A stretch of DNA of 64,000 bases, taken from NCBI GenBank assembly GCA_036274155.1, contig DASUGH010000196.1:56113-120112 (forward strand), read 5' to 3'. The stretch is from Gp6-AA40 sp036274155 (GTDB taxonomy: Bacteria; Acidobacteriota; Vicinamibacteria; Vicinamibacterales; UBA2999). A model generated the notes under the pieces. It made no database searches, was not told the origin of the DNA, and was given only the letters and a program-made list of their open reading frames with translations. The position numbers were made by a program, and so were the translations under genes. Positions 15,133 through 24,027 of the stretch are shown piece after piece (within the stretch, counting starts at the first letter, position 1; each line of letters begins with the position of its first letter).

Positions 15133-17209
15133 GCTGACTCCCCTCATGAACCTGGACCCAGGCCCTGAGCTCCGCACAGGCACGGCGCAGGTCTTCGATG
15201 GTTGCCGGTGGCACGGCGGCGCGGCCGCCCTCCTCACGATCGGCGAGCGTCTCCCACAGGCGTTCGAGCGGTGCGAGGCCGAGGATGCGGGCGCCGCCAA
15301 GGAGCCGGTGCGCGTGGCTGGACGCTGCGGGAGCGTCGAGCGTCTCACGCTCGAGGAGATCGATCGTCTGCTCGGCGCCGTCCAGGTATTCGCGCACGAG
15401 GTCGATCGTCAATTCCGAGCCGATATCCGTTTCGAGCGCATCCACCGCGGATTCGTTCACCGGTGAGTGTTCGGACGACTCGCGGCCTGCCGTCGTGGCG
15501 CCGTTCGTGCGAGGTGCATATCGATCGAGCACGCTGGCGAGCAGCTGCGTGCGAACCGGCTTCTCGAGGAAGTCGTCCATGCCGGCGCGCCGGCAGCGCT
15601 CGCGCTGCCGGGCGCTGACGTCGGCGGTCATCGCCAGGATGGCCGGTCGATGGCCGTGGCGCTCCTGGCGCCTGATCGCGGCAGCGGCCGCGAGCCCGTC
15701 CGTGTCGGCCATCTGGCAGTCCATGAGGATCACGTCGTACTGGCACCGGGCAGCCGCGGCGATCGCCTCCTTGCCGCTCTCCGCGGTGTCGACAGCAAAC
15801 CCGAGCCGCTCGACCTGCAGGCGCGTGACGTTCCGATTCGAAGCGTCGTCGTCTGCGATGAGCACCCGGCGGGTGACCGGGGCCGGTACGGCCGCCACGG
15901 TGTGGCGCGTCACGAGCTCTTTGTGCTCGTCGACGTCCGCAGAGATGGCACGTGCGGCGACCGCCCGCGTGCAGCGGAGGAGCTCGGCGTGGCCGAAGGG
16001 TCGCGACACGTAGCCGTCGTACCCCGCGTCGCGCGCCTCCCGCGCACGGCCGCGCACGCCGGCAACCGGCGCGAGCACCAGCTTCACGTCCACGAGGCGC
16101 GGATCGGTTTTGACGGCGCGCGCAATCGCCAGGTCGCCATCTGCGCCGTCGACGTGGCCGACGATCACGAGATCGGGCAGCGCTTCAGCGGCGAGGGCGG
16201 ATTGCAGCGCCTCCGGCAGGGAGGTTGCCGTGCCGGAGCCGGACACACCGATGCCGGCCGATGCGAGCGACAGGAGCAGGTCCCTCCGCGACCGCGCGTC
16301 GTCGTCCGCCGCGTAGACGCGGAGGCTGCCCGCGTCGACGTGCTCGGGCTGCCGCTGCGCAGCCGGTCTGAGATCCTGCGGCAGGCAGAGCTCGAAGGAG
16401 AACGTCGAGCCGCACCGCGGTACGCTGTCGACCTGCAGCGTTCCGCCCATCAGCTCCACCAGCTGCTTCGAAATGACGAGACCTAATCCCGTTCCGGGCT
16501 TGCTCCCGGCGCCCGTCGGACCAAGGCGCGCGAACGGTTGAAACAGACGCCGCTGCGACGACGCAACAATGCCTGGTCCTGTATCGGTCACCGAGATCCG
16601 TACCGCAATCCGTCCTTGCCGTTTGAAACTGGTCTCCGCGCGAACGACAACCGATCCGACGTCGGTGAACTTCACGGCGTTGTCGACGAGGTTCACCAGA
16701 ACCTGCCGGATGCGGCCTGGATCGCCGAGCAGGCTGGAATGCTTTACCGCGTCGGTGTCGGTGGCGAGTGTCAGGCGCCGGCTGTGTGCCGTTGGCGCGA
16801 ACGATCGGGTGACGCCGCGCACGAGCGCCGTCAGATCGAACCCTGTTCTCTCGAGGGCCATCGCGCCGGCATCGAGTCTCGAGACGTCGAGCACGTCGCT
16901 GACGACGCTCAGGAGCGATTCGACCCCGACGCGCAGCGCGTTGGCGAAGCTGCGCTGCTCCTCCGTCAGCTCGGTTCCGAGCAGCAGCGTCGAATAGCCG
17001 ACGATGCCATGCAGCGGTGTCCGGATCTCGTGGCTCGCGTGCGAGATGAATTCGGCACGCGTTCGTGCGAGCTCCAGCGCACGGTCGCGTTCGGCGCGCA
17101 GCGCCGCCGGGGCCGACCCGGCGGCTCGGGACCTGGGGTGCCCGGCGCCTCGTGACGACTGCCGCCCGGTGCCGGTCCTCGACGTGCGAGCGTTCCTGGA
17201 GCTCTTCAC
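15125..17209 (-). CDS. Soluble hybrid histidine kinase (HisKA-HATPase-REC-REC-Hpt)
   Basis: A 694-residue protein starting at a GTG that overlaps the stop of the glycosyltransferase gene (GTGA). Order of domains: HisKA with H60 (SHEIRTPLHGI), HATPase with N-box LVNLVDNAVKF and G-boxes DTGPG and GTGLGL (to about residue 275), a first receiver (297-415) that has lost the acceptor aspartate (LVIVGHVDG), a second receiver (447-562) with D497 in VILMDCQM and K550, and a C-terminal Hpt with H634 (AHRLLGGA). No sensor or membrane segment is present, so input must come from a partner. It probably relays phosphate to the operon's first gene, the single-domain regulator. Confidence 0.9.
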   Translation of the reverse strand: MKSSRNARTSRTGTGRQSSRGAGHPRSRAAGSAPAALRAERDRALELARTRAEFISHASHEIRTPLHGIVGYSTLLLGTELTEEQRSFANALRVGVESLLSVVSDVLDVSRLDAGAMALERTGFDLTALVRGVTRSFAPTAHSRRLTLATDTDAVKHSSLLGDPGRIRQVLVNLVDNAVKFTDVGSVVVRAETSFKRQGRIAVRISVTDTGPGIVASSQRRLFQPFARLGPTGAGSKPGTGLGLVISKQLVELMGGTLQVDSVPRCGSTFSFELCLPQDLRPAAQRQPEHVDAGSLRVYAADDDARSRRDLLLSLASAGIGVSGSGTATSLPEALQSALAAEALPDLVIVGHVDGADGDLAIARAVKTDPRLVDVKLVLAPVAGVRGRAREARDAGYDGYVSRPFGHAELLRCTRAVAARAISADVDEHKELVTRHTVAAVPAPVTRRVLIADDDASNRNVTRLQVERLGFAVDTAESGKEAIAAAARCQYDVILMDCQMADTDGLAAAAAIRRQERHGHRPAILAMTADVSARQRERCRRAGMDDFLEKPVRTQLLASVLDRYAPRTNGATTAGRESSEHSPVNESAVDALETDIGSELTIDLVREYLDGAEQTIDLLERETLDAPAASSHAHRLLGGARILGLAPLERLWETLADREEGGRAAVPPATIEDLRRACAELRAWVQVHEGSQHV

Positions 17210-18651
17210 GGCCGTGGGACCGCAGAGGCCTCTCGAGAAGACATGGTGCTGCTCCACGTGGCGGAGCGCTTCATGTCGCCCCACGACTGCCGGGCGCCGA
17301 AGATCCACTGCACCAGGCCGACGAGGCGCCAGTACGCCGTCATCTGCCGATAGCCGAGGTTCTCGATCACGGCGGCGACGAGGAGCACCAGGATCTGCCG
17401 CGGCCGCGGGTAGGTGTGGTACGAGATCTCGTCGAGCAGCAGTGAGCTCGCCGACAGGAGCGTTCCGAAGCCGACGTTCACGAGCAGGAACGCGAGGGCG
17501 AGCTGGAGATCCACGTGACCGGTGATGTAGCCGCCACCGAAGTACACCCAGCCCAGACACTCCACGATCGGGCTGAGACACTCGAAGAGCACCGTGAAGG
17601 GAAATGCCACCCATCCGGCGGCGCCGCCGCCGCGACTGAACATCAAGCTGCGGTTCAGCCAGAGGCTCTCGCAGAGGCCGCGCTGCCAGCGGATGCGCTG
17701 GCTGCGCAGCGTCGACAGCTTTTCAGGCGCTTCGGTCCAGCAGACCGGTTCCGGGGCGAACACGACGCGGTACGGCCGGCCCTGGCGGCTCAGAAGCCGA
17801 TGGAGGCGGACGACGAGCTCCATGTCTTCGCCGATCGTGCTCCGGCGATAGCCGCCAACTTCGATGACGGTTTCCTTGTGAAAGACGCCGAACGCGCCGG
17901 AGATGACGAGCAGGCCGTTGAACGGATTCCAACCGAGACGGCCGAACAGAAAGGCGCGGCAGTATTCGACGACCTGCAGCAGCGGGAGCATCCGCCGCGG
18001 CAGCCCGGTACGGACGATCCAGCCGTTGACCACGTCGCAGCCGTTCGCGATCCGGACGATGCCGCCGGCCGCGACGGTGTGCGGATCGTCGAGGAACGGC
18101 CTGGTCACGAACTGCAGGCTGTCGGGCCGCAGCACGCCGTCGGCATCGAGGGCGCAGAAGAGCGGGTACTGAGCGGCGTTGATGCCGGCGTTCAAGGCGT
18201 CGGCCTTGCCGCCATTCTCCTTGTCGATGACCTTGAGCTCCGGGTGGGAGGGCGACCGATAGACGCCGCGTATCGGCGAGGTCGCGAGCCGGCGCCGCAC
18301 CACTTCGGGAAAGGGTTGCAGGTCGAACGCCGCCTTGAGCACATCGAGGGTACGGTCGGCGGAGCCGTCGTTGACGACCAGAATCTCGAAGCGGGCGTAA
18401 TTGAGCTGCAGCAGCGAGCGGACCGTCGCCACGACGGTCGCCTCCTCGTTGTATGCCGGAATGATCAGCGTCACCGGCAGCTCGAGGTTCGAGTAGCGGT
18501 TGTAGAGGCGGCCGAGCGTCTGGCGCTGGCGGTGCCGCCAGAGCACGACGAAGGACACGATGTCGAGCGTCAGGTAGGCGACGCCGATGCCGAGCAGATA
18601 GAGGAGGCTGATCCACTCGAACGCGTGCCGGATCGGGGAGCCGTCAATCAT
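17206..18651 (-). CDS. Processive family 2 glycosyltransferase (membrane polysaccharide synthase)
   Basis: A 481-residue inner-membrane enzyme: an N-terminal helix (residues of about 15-37), a cytoplasmic GT-A domain, and four C-terminal helices. The catalytic set is complete: substrate-binding PAYNEE, DGSADRT, D169-A-D171, the base in IGEDMELV (E275-D276) and the processivity motif QRIRW at 318-322. It resembles synthases for cellulose, poly-N-acetylglucosamine or YaiP. Its ATG overlaps the HEAT-protein stop (ATGA). It is the core enzyme of the operon; no PilZ domain is seen. Confidence 0.92.
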   Translation of the reverse strand: MIDGSPIRHAFEWISLLYLLGIGVAYLTLDIVSFVVLWRHRQRQTLGRLYNRYSNLELPVTLIIPAYNEEATVVATVRSLLQLNYARFEILVVNDGSADRTLDVLKAAFDLQPFPEVVRRRLATSPIRGVYRSPSHPELKVIDKENGGKADALNAGINAAQYPLFCALDADGVLRPDSLQFVTRPFLDDPHTVAAGGIVRIANGCDVVNGWIVRTGLPRRMLPLLQVVEYCRAFLFGRLGWNPFNGLLVISGAFGVFHKETVIEVGGYRRSTIGEDMELVVRLHRLLSRQGRPYRVVFAPEPVCWTEAPEKLSTLRSQRIRWQRGLCESLWLNRSLMFSRGGGAAGWVAFPFTVLFECLSPIVECLGWVYFGGGYITGHVDLQLALAFLLVNVGFGTLLSASSLLLDEISYHTYPRPRQILVLLVAAVIENLGYRQMTAYWRLVGLVQWIFGARQSWGDMKRSATWSSTMSSREASAVPRP

Positions 18652-19676
18652 GCGTGGGCCTCGGCGAGGACGTGCACCAGCATGTCGCGCGCGAACGGGT
18701 CGTGGTGCTCGGTGCTGAGTTGCTGAATGCGGGCCATGTCGACGCCGGGAAGCGCGCACATGGCTCTCGCCGTCCGGTAGCGCACCCACCACTCCGCGTC
18801 GGTGAGCAGCAGGGCAAGCGCCGCGAAGTCTCTGGCCGATCCCAGACGCGCCAGCACGTTCACGGCCTGCACGCGGACCTGCCACGACGGGTGGTAGAGA
18901 TATTCGCGAACGGTGTCGAGATCGTCGACGTCGGCGAACACACGCAGGCACGCGGCCAGACACTCGACGTTCTTCGTCCGGGTGATGATCGAGCGCACGA
19001 CGGGGACGGCGTCCGACACGTGCGCCACGCTGAAGTACTGCAGGAGCCGATCGGCCTGCTCGATCGGCACGCGCATGGCCGCCTCGGTGAGCGGGCGCGA
19101 CACGACGTCTGCTCCGAGCTCGGACAGCATCCCGAGCACGTAGTTGCGCGACCAGTCGCGCCGCTGCGCGACGAGCGGCAGGATGACCGGCATCGCCGCC
19201 GGCGCGTCGATGCGGGTGAGCGCGCGGGCGGCGGCCAGCGACAGCAGTCCGTCGGCGTCGCCGGTCATGCGCACGAGGTCGTTCCAGACGCTGCGCTCGC
19301 CGAGATGGCCGAGTGTCGACACCGCCAGCAGCCGGCGGCTCAGACTGTGTCCTTGGAGCAGTTGGTGAGCCGTGCGATCGATGCCCAGCCGGCGCGCCAC
19401 TGTGTTGAGGTGCGACTTGGCTTCCCCGACGAACGACTCCTGCAGCTGATTCCACAGGACCAGAAAGGGCACGAGATCACGCCGGCGGAGCGGCGGCAGA
19501 TCGGTCGGTATCTGCTCCTGTCCATCGGCCAGCAGCGGCAGCCACACGCCCTCGAGCTGTTCGCGATGCCGCACGTGGGCGCTGTTGCGGAAGCGGACGA
19601 GAAAGAGGTTCGCCACCACCGCGACGTACAGCAGGCCGACCGCGACGCCGATCGACAACACGAAGGACAGGGTCAT
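18648..19676 (-). CDS. HEAT-repeat protein with N-terminal membrane anchor
   Basis: A 342-residue protein. The ATG at 19676 begins MTLSFVLSIGVAVGLLYVAVV, an N-terminal membrane helix; most of the rest is made of helical HEAT/armadillo-type repeats (SRRLLAVSTLGHLGERSVWNDLV, WQVRVQAVNVLARLGSARDF). It lies between the response regulator and the glycosyltransferase, with ATGA coupling to the latter. It probably is a cytoplasmic scaffold or regulatory subunit held next to the synthase; this is inference from the fixed neighbourhood. Confidence 0.8.
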   Translation of the reverse strand: MTLSFVLSIGVAVGLLYVAVVANLFLVRFRNSAHVRHREQLEGVWLPLLADGQEQIPTDLPPLRRRDLVPFLVLWNQLQESFVGEAKSHLNTVARRLGIDRTAHQLLQGHSLSRRLLAVSTLGHLGERSVWNDLVRMTGDADGLLSLAAARALTRIDAPAAMPVILPLVAQRRDWSRNYVLGMLSELGADVVSRPLTEAAMRVPIEQADRLLQYFSVAHVSDAVPVVRSIITRTKNVECLAACLRVFADVDDLDTVREYLYHPSWQVRVQAVNVLARLGSARDFAALALLLTDAEWWVRYRTARAMCALPGVDMARIQQLSTEHHDPFARDMLVHVLAEAHA

Positions 19677-19704
19677 GGCAGTTCCTGGAATCCCGCGCGC
19701 AGCG

Positions 19705-20148
19705 TCAGGCGGCCCGCCAGCCCTCGGCGAGCCGGCGGACACGCGCAACCAGCTCCTCCGGCCGGAATGGCTTGACCACGTAGTCGTTGACGCCCGAGTC
19801 GAAGGCGCGCAGGATGTCGCTCTCCTGCGACTTCGACGTCAGCACGATCACCGGGACGCGTTCCCAGCCGGGCGTCTTGCGAATCTGCGAGATCAGCTCG
19901 AACCCGCTGACGTATGGCAGCATCACGTCCATGACGACCACCGCCGGACACGGGCTCGACGTGAGCATGGCCTGTGCGCGCAGACCATCGGCGGCGTGAT
20001 GAACCTTGTAGCCTCCGCGCGTCAGGAGGTGGCCGACGAGGCGCGCGATGATCGGATCGTCTTCGACAACGAAGACGTCACGAGTATTTGCCGGCGTCAG
20101 CTGGGGAGCCGGCGCGGGCAGCGGCGTCGATGAAGCACGGGCATCCAC
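19705..20148 (-). CDS. Single-domain response regulator
   Basis: A 147-residue protein with a proline-rich N-terminus (residues 1-22) and one receiver domain: acidic pair E29-D30-D31, phospho-acceptor D74 (VVVMDVMLPY), T/S switch in VIVLTSKS and K105-region lysine in DYVVKPF. There is no output domain, so it acts by protein contact. First gene of the seven-gene operon; it starts at a GTG. It is the likely final acceptor of the operon's hybrid kinase and may control the HEAT protein or glycosyltransferase directly. Confidence 0.88.
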   Translation of the reverse strand: MDARASSTPLPAPAPQLTPANTRDVFVVEDDPIIARLVGHLLTRGGYKVHHAADGLRAQAMLTSSPCPAVVVMDVMLPYVSGFELISQIRKTPGWERVPVIVLTSKSQESDILRAFDSGVNDYVVKPFRPEELVARVRRLAEGWRAA

Positions 20149-20252
20149 TCATGGATCTATCGACGCCCGGGAGAAGATTCTTGAAGTGTGAGGCGCGAGT
20201 CCGAGGGTGCACGGCTTTGCGCATACCCTCGTGTGCCTGCGCCGTGATCCGG

Positions 20253-21284
20253 TCAGCGGGAGACGGTGGAGGGTGTCGGTTTCCCGGCGTCCGTCGTGGC
20301 GCGGAGGCGCTGCGCCTCGGCGAACCGGACCACCTCGCGTTCGGCCCAGTAGCCGTCGTAGCCCGGGCCTTCGGCTTCGACGAACGCGCAATGGCCGCCG
20401 TCGGCCGTGATGACCACGCTCAGCGACGGGTGCCGCCTGACGTCGTCAGTGAGGAACGGCGCCACCGGGACGAACGGGTCGTTTTCGGCGGTCACGATGA
20501 GCGTCGGCACGCGAATGCGGCCGAGCACGCGGACGGCGCTGGCCCGATGGTAGTAGTCGGCGGCGTCGAGGAATCCGTGATGCGGTGCGGTGTAGAGCTC
20601 GTCGAACTGCCGCACCGTCCAGACCCGCGGGAGCGGATCGAGCGAGTAGTGGTCCGGGTATGCGGCCGCCTTTCGCCGCATGCGCTTCTTCAGGTTGCGC
20701 ACGAAGTTCCACTGATACGCGATGTTCGTCCGGCGCTCGAGCGCCTTCACGCATACGGCCAGGTCCATCGTGGGTGAGACGGCGCACACCGAGGTGAGCT
20801 CCGGCAGCGGGTTGTCACCGAGCTCGCCGGCGAGCTTGAGGGCCAGGTTGCCGCCGAGCGAGTAGCCGGCCACGGCCAGGGTCCGGACGCCGTCTGCCGC
20901 CACCAGCTCGCGCAGCACGAAGAGCGGATCGTGCGTGAGGCCCGAGTGATACAGGCCACGTGAGAGGTGTTCCGTCTGTCCGCAGTTGCGCTGGTTCAGC
21001 CGCACCACGTTCCAGCCGGCTGCCCACGCTTTGTTGGCCATCCCCGCCATGTAGTGTGCCTGGCTCGACCCCTCGAGGCCGTGCAGCAGCAGGATCGTCG
21101 GATGCTCGCGGCGGTGCTCGTGCCAGTGGCAGTGCGCCAGCACGCGGGCGTCCGACGCCACGTCGAAGTACCGCGTCACCGGTCGCGGCAGGTTCGGGAA
21201 CGTCCTGGGCCGCGCCCAGGCGTAGAGCGTCTGCCAGTGGCCGCCGCGAAAGCGCGGCCGGAACGGAGCAGGCTGCCAGATCAC
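20253..21284 (-). CDS. YheT-like alpha/beta hydrolase
   Basis: A 343-residue hydrolase of the YheT/ABHD1-3 type: N-terminal FRGGHWQTLYAW, oxyanion block LLLHGLEGSSQAHYM, nucleophile S142 in GYSLGGN, acid D268 in TAENDPFVP and H297 in DGGHCAFVEA. Members are esterases or lipases of poorly known substrate. The GTG start overlaps the stop of the upstream membrane-protein gene (GTGA), so it is the last gene of a three-gene operon with DinB. Confidence 0.9.
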   Translation of the reverse strand: MIWQPAPFRPRFRGGHWQTLYAWARPRTFPNLPRPVTRYFDVASDARVLAHCHWHEHRREHPTILLLHGLEGSSQAHYMAGMANKAWAAGWNVVRLNQRNCGQTEHLSRGLYHSGLTHDPLFVLRELVAADGVRTLAVAGYSLGGNLALKLAGELGDNPLPELTSVCAVSPTMDLAVCVKALERRTNIAYQWNFVRNLKKRMRRKAAAYPDHYSLDPLPRVWTVRQFDELYTAPHHGFLDAADYYHRASAVRVLGRIRVPTLIVTAENDPFVPVAPFLTDDVRRHPSLSVVITADGGHCAFVEAEGPGYDGYWAEREVVRFAEAQRLRATTDAGKPTPSTVSR

Positions 21285-22813
21285 TGCGCGTGCGGTTCCG
21301 GCGCTCGAGCGTCGAGCGCGTAGATGTGGAATCGAGAATTCGAGTAAGCCAGAGACAGCGGCAGCGTGTCCTCCGTGATCACATAGTCGACGCCGTAGCG
21401 AGTGGTCAGCTGACGCACGAAGTCAGGAGAAAAGATATCGCGGCCACGGGTCAGCTGCGCCACGGCGATGAGCAGCCGGCGCTCGAGCACGCGGCTGGCG
21501 ACATCCCGCGAATAAATCGCCATCGCCGAATCCTTGGTCTCTTCCAGGAACACGTCTCGTTCGGCGGCGACGCGCACGCTCGTGCCGTACTTCGTGGCGT
21601 GGTCGGGATCGGCATACACGTGCACGTCGAGCGGCTGTCGTTTCAGCCAGTCCATCGCCTCCTGCCAGGGCGTCTGCCGCAGGTGGACCTGGAAGAGGCT
21701 CCGGTCCGGGAATTCAATCAGCATGACATACGCCGCGCGGCCGGCGGAGAGCAGGAGCAGCGCCACCGCCACTGCGCGAAGCAGGCGGTGTGAGCTTTTG
21801 CGGATGAACTGCTCGCCGATCCAGGCGACGAGGTACACGGCCACCAGAAAGTCGATCAGCCAGAAGACCCGCGAGATCTGGAACTCGGTGGGCAGCGCCC
21901 AGCGCATGGCGACGCCCGGCAGCGTGAGCAGGAACAGCGCGGCGAGCGCCAGGGCGCCCCGGACGATCGCCGCGTCCTGGGAGGTTGCCGTGCCACGTGC
22001 CGTTCGCAGCCGATGCACCCACCAGAGCGCTGCCGGGAGCGCGAGGTTCGCGATCCACGCCCAGGCAGGCCAGGCGGTGGCGAAGAGCGAGTCCTTCGAT
22101 GCCACGGCGCCAAGCCAGTCGTCGTCCATGCGCGTCATCGCCGGGGCGAACGGTCCGCGGCTCACCGCCCAGACGGCAGCCAGACCGGCGGCGACGGCCC
22201 CCACGATCGCCAGGCGGCGCGCCCGAGGATCGAGCACGCACGCGGCGACGCCAATCAGAACCATGAACCAGAGCCCGGTCGTCGGGTGTATGGCCGCGGA
22301 GACAGCCACCAGGATGGCGGCGAGCCAGAGACGGCGATGCAGCACACCGGCCACGGCGAGCGCGCCGATGGCGAACGCCAGCATCCGCGGGTAGAAGTAC
22401 GGCTCGAACGAATTGACGCTGGTGCGCGGGATGCGATGCCGGAGCGTGACGATTGCCGCCAGCGCAACCGAGCACCACGGACTGGCGAACAGCTGGTTGC
22501 CGACGAGCAGCAGCGCCAGCCAGAGCAGCGCGATGGTCAAGAGATAGCCAGCGATGAACACGGTGTCGAGCGAGGCGCCGGTCGCCCGGACGACCGCCGC
22601 CGCGGCGTCATCGAAGACGGTCAGCCGGCTCTGCGGGTCGATGAGCGCCGCGTCGCGCGGGAACGCCGCCGGGTTCAAGGCGCGCACGATTGCCGGTATG
22701 TAGAACGCCTGGTCGGAGGCGCCGTACCGGTAGCCGCCGGCGTTGGCCGTGGCGAGCACCGCGAACAGCAGCCCGCCGGCAGCCCAGATGGCCGTCGGCC
22801 AGCGCTCGATCAC
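21281..22813 (-). CDS. Polytopic membrane protein of unknown function
   Basis: A 510-residue integral membrane protein with about ten hydrophobic helices followed by a soluble C-terminal part (from about residue 385: WLKRQPLDVHVYADPDHATKYG). The start is a GTG overlapping the DinB stop (GTGA). The periplasm-facing loop DQAFYIPAIVRALNPAAFPRDAALID resembles the acceptor loops of GT-C type or DUF6798-like membrane proteins, but I cannot assign it firmly. The function is unknown. Confidence 0.75.
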   Translation of the reverse strand: MIERWPTAIWAAGGLLFAVLATANAGGYRYGASDQAFYIPAIVRALNPAAFPRDAALIDPQSRLTVFDDAAAAVVRATGASLDTVFIAGYLLTIALLWLALLLVGNQLFASPWCSVALAAIVTLRHRIPRTSVNSFEPYFYPRMLAFAIGALAVAGVLHRRLWLAAILVAVSAAIHPTTGLWFMVLIGVAACVLDPRARRLAIVGAVAAGLAAVWAVSRGPFAPAMTRMDDDWLGAVASKDSLFATAWPAWAWIANLALPAALWWVHRLRTARGTATSQDAAIVRGALALAALFLLTLPGVAMRWALPTEFQISRVFWLIDFLVAVYLVAWIGEQFIRKSSHRLLRAVAVALLLLSAGRAAYVMLIEFPDRSLFQVHLRQTPWQEAMDWLKRQPLDVHVYADPDHATKYGTSVRVAAERDVFLEETKDSAMAIYSRDVASRVLERRLLIAVAQLTRGRDIFSPDFVRQLTTRYGVDYVITEDTLPLSLAYSNSRFHIYALDARAPEPHAQ

Positions 22814-23319
22814 ATCGGTCCTTCGTCTGCGCTGGGCCCGTAGATGGATGGGACAGGAACGTTCAACAGCCGCAGATACACGCTCAGCTGACCACGGTGA
22901 TGAACCATGTGATTCAGACAGAACGAACGCAGGACGCTGGTCTTGGGCATCGTGAAGACTGTGTGGGCGCCGTTCTTCAGCGTCCACGGCGCCAGCAGCT
23001 CCGCGTCCGTGCGGCCGGCGAGCGCCGTGCGGGCGCTGGCGGCGTTTCGATCGTGCCGTTCGAGCAGCTCCCGCCGAGACGCGACGAGCGGCGGCGGGGG
23101 CCAGGCTGCCACGTCGAACTCCGACTGCTTGATCGTGATTTCCGTCCACGTCGGCAGATTCGCGAGGTGCGTCGTGAGGGCGCCGAGCGACATCGATTTC
23201 TCGTGCGGCTTCCAGTCGAAGCGATCCTCGGGCGCCCGCTCGAGAAGCCGTCGCGTGGTCGTCAGCTCGTGATCGAATTCGGGCAGCAGCGCGTCGATGA
23301 GGGACATGGCCATCGGCAT
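22810..23319 (-). CDS. DinB-family protein
   Basis: A 169-residue four-helix-bundle protein of the DinB/YfiT superfamily. The three putative metal ligands are visible: the histidine in LTTHLANLP and the pair in HMVHHRGQ. Family members include thiol-dependent S-transferases (bacillithiol, mycothiol) and proteins without known activity. The start could be the second methionine at residue 5 (MSLIDALL). Its stop overlaps the GTG of the membrane-protein gene. Confidence 0.9.
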   Translation of the reverse strand: MPMAMSLIDALLPEFDHELTTTRRLLERAPEDRFDWKPHEKSMSLGALTTHLANLPTWTEITIKQSEFDVAAWPPPPLVASRRELLERHDRNAASARTALAGRTDAELLAPWTLKNGAHTVFTMPKTSVLRSFCLNHMVHHRGQLSVYLRLLNVPVPSIYGPSADEGPM

Positions 23320-23335
23320 CCCGGTGTCGGCGCGA

Positions 23336-23914
23336 TCAGGCGCCGCGGCCGAAGTTGACCTTCGGTGCCCGCTCTGCTTCGGGTGGTGCGTTGAACAGCG
23401 GGTACGTGTCCTTGAACCCGAAGACGGCGGCGGTGATGTTGGCGGGAAACTGCCGCCGCGAGGTGTTGTAGCTCTGCACGCGTTCGTTGTAGCGCATTCG
23501 CGCCACCGCGATGCGGTTCTCGGTTCCGCTGAGATCGTCCATCAGCCTGTTGAACGACTGGTTCGACTGCAGCTGCGGATAGTTCTCCACGATCACCAGC
23601 AGCCGGTTGAGTGCCGCGCTCTGTTCGTTGGCCGCCTCGATCTTCTGTTCCGTCGTCGTGGCACCCGAGAGCTTCGCGCGCGAGTCGGCAATCCGGCCGA
23701 AGACCTCCTGCTCCTGCTGCGCCGTTCCCTTCACCGTCTCGACGAGGTTCGGAATCAGATCGTTGCGGCGCTGCAGCTGGTTCTCCACCTCTGCCCACTG
23801 TGCCTTGATCGCCTCTTCCTGGGAGACGAACGTGTTGTAGGAGCACCCGGTCGACGCCATCGTGATGGCCACGAGGACTGCCGACATTGCCGCTTTGCGA
23901 AGGACTACGTTCAT
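23336..23914 (-). CDS. LemA-family lipoprotein
   Basis: A 192-residue protein with a lipoprotein signal peptide (TMASTGC) and a LemA coiled-coil domain: VSQEEAIKAQWAEVENQLQRRNDLIPNLVETVKG is diagnostic. The start at 23914 has a GAGGAG ribosome-binding site seven bases upstream. It stands downstream of a TPM-domain gene; LemA and TPM/YgcG genes are commonly adjacent in bacteria. The role is unclear; a membrane-associated function in envelope or signalling has been proposed for the family. Confidence 0.92.
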   Translation of the reverse strand: MNVVLRKAAMSAVLVAITMASTGCSYNTFVSQEEAIKAQWAEVENQLQRRNDLIPNLVETVKGTAQQEQEVFGRIADSRAKLSGATTTEQKIEAANEQSAALNRLLVIVENYPQLQSNQSFNRLMDDLSGTENRIAVARMRYNERVQSYNTSRRQFPANITAAVFGFKDTYPLFNAPPEAERAPKVNFGRGA

Positions 23915-23942
23915 TGCCCACTCCTCAACGGCACGCCGGCCG

Positions 23943-24018
23943 TTGCGCATGTGCACTCGAGCATTGAGCATTGTGCCTTGAGCATTGTGCATTGAGCGTC
24001 GTGCATTGTGCATGCGCA
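23943..24018. repeat. Heptamer repeat cluster (GCATTGA / GCATTGT)
   Basis: The stretch between the TPM and LemA genes is built from imperfect tandem GCATTGA and GCATTGT heptamers, bounded by the inverted pair TGCGCAT (23944-23950) and ATGCGCA (24012-24018). No gene fits here. It resembles the short tandemly repeated heptamers known from cyanobacteria. Confidence 0.65.
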
Positions 24019-24027
24019 TCTGCTCGC

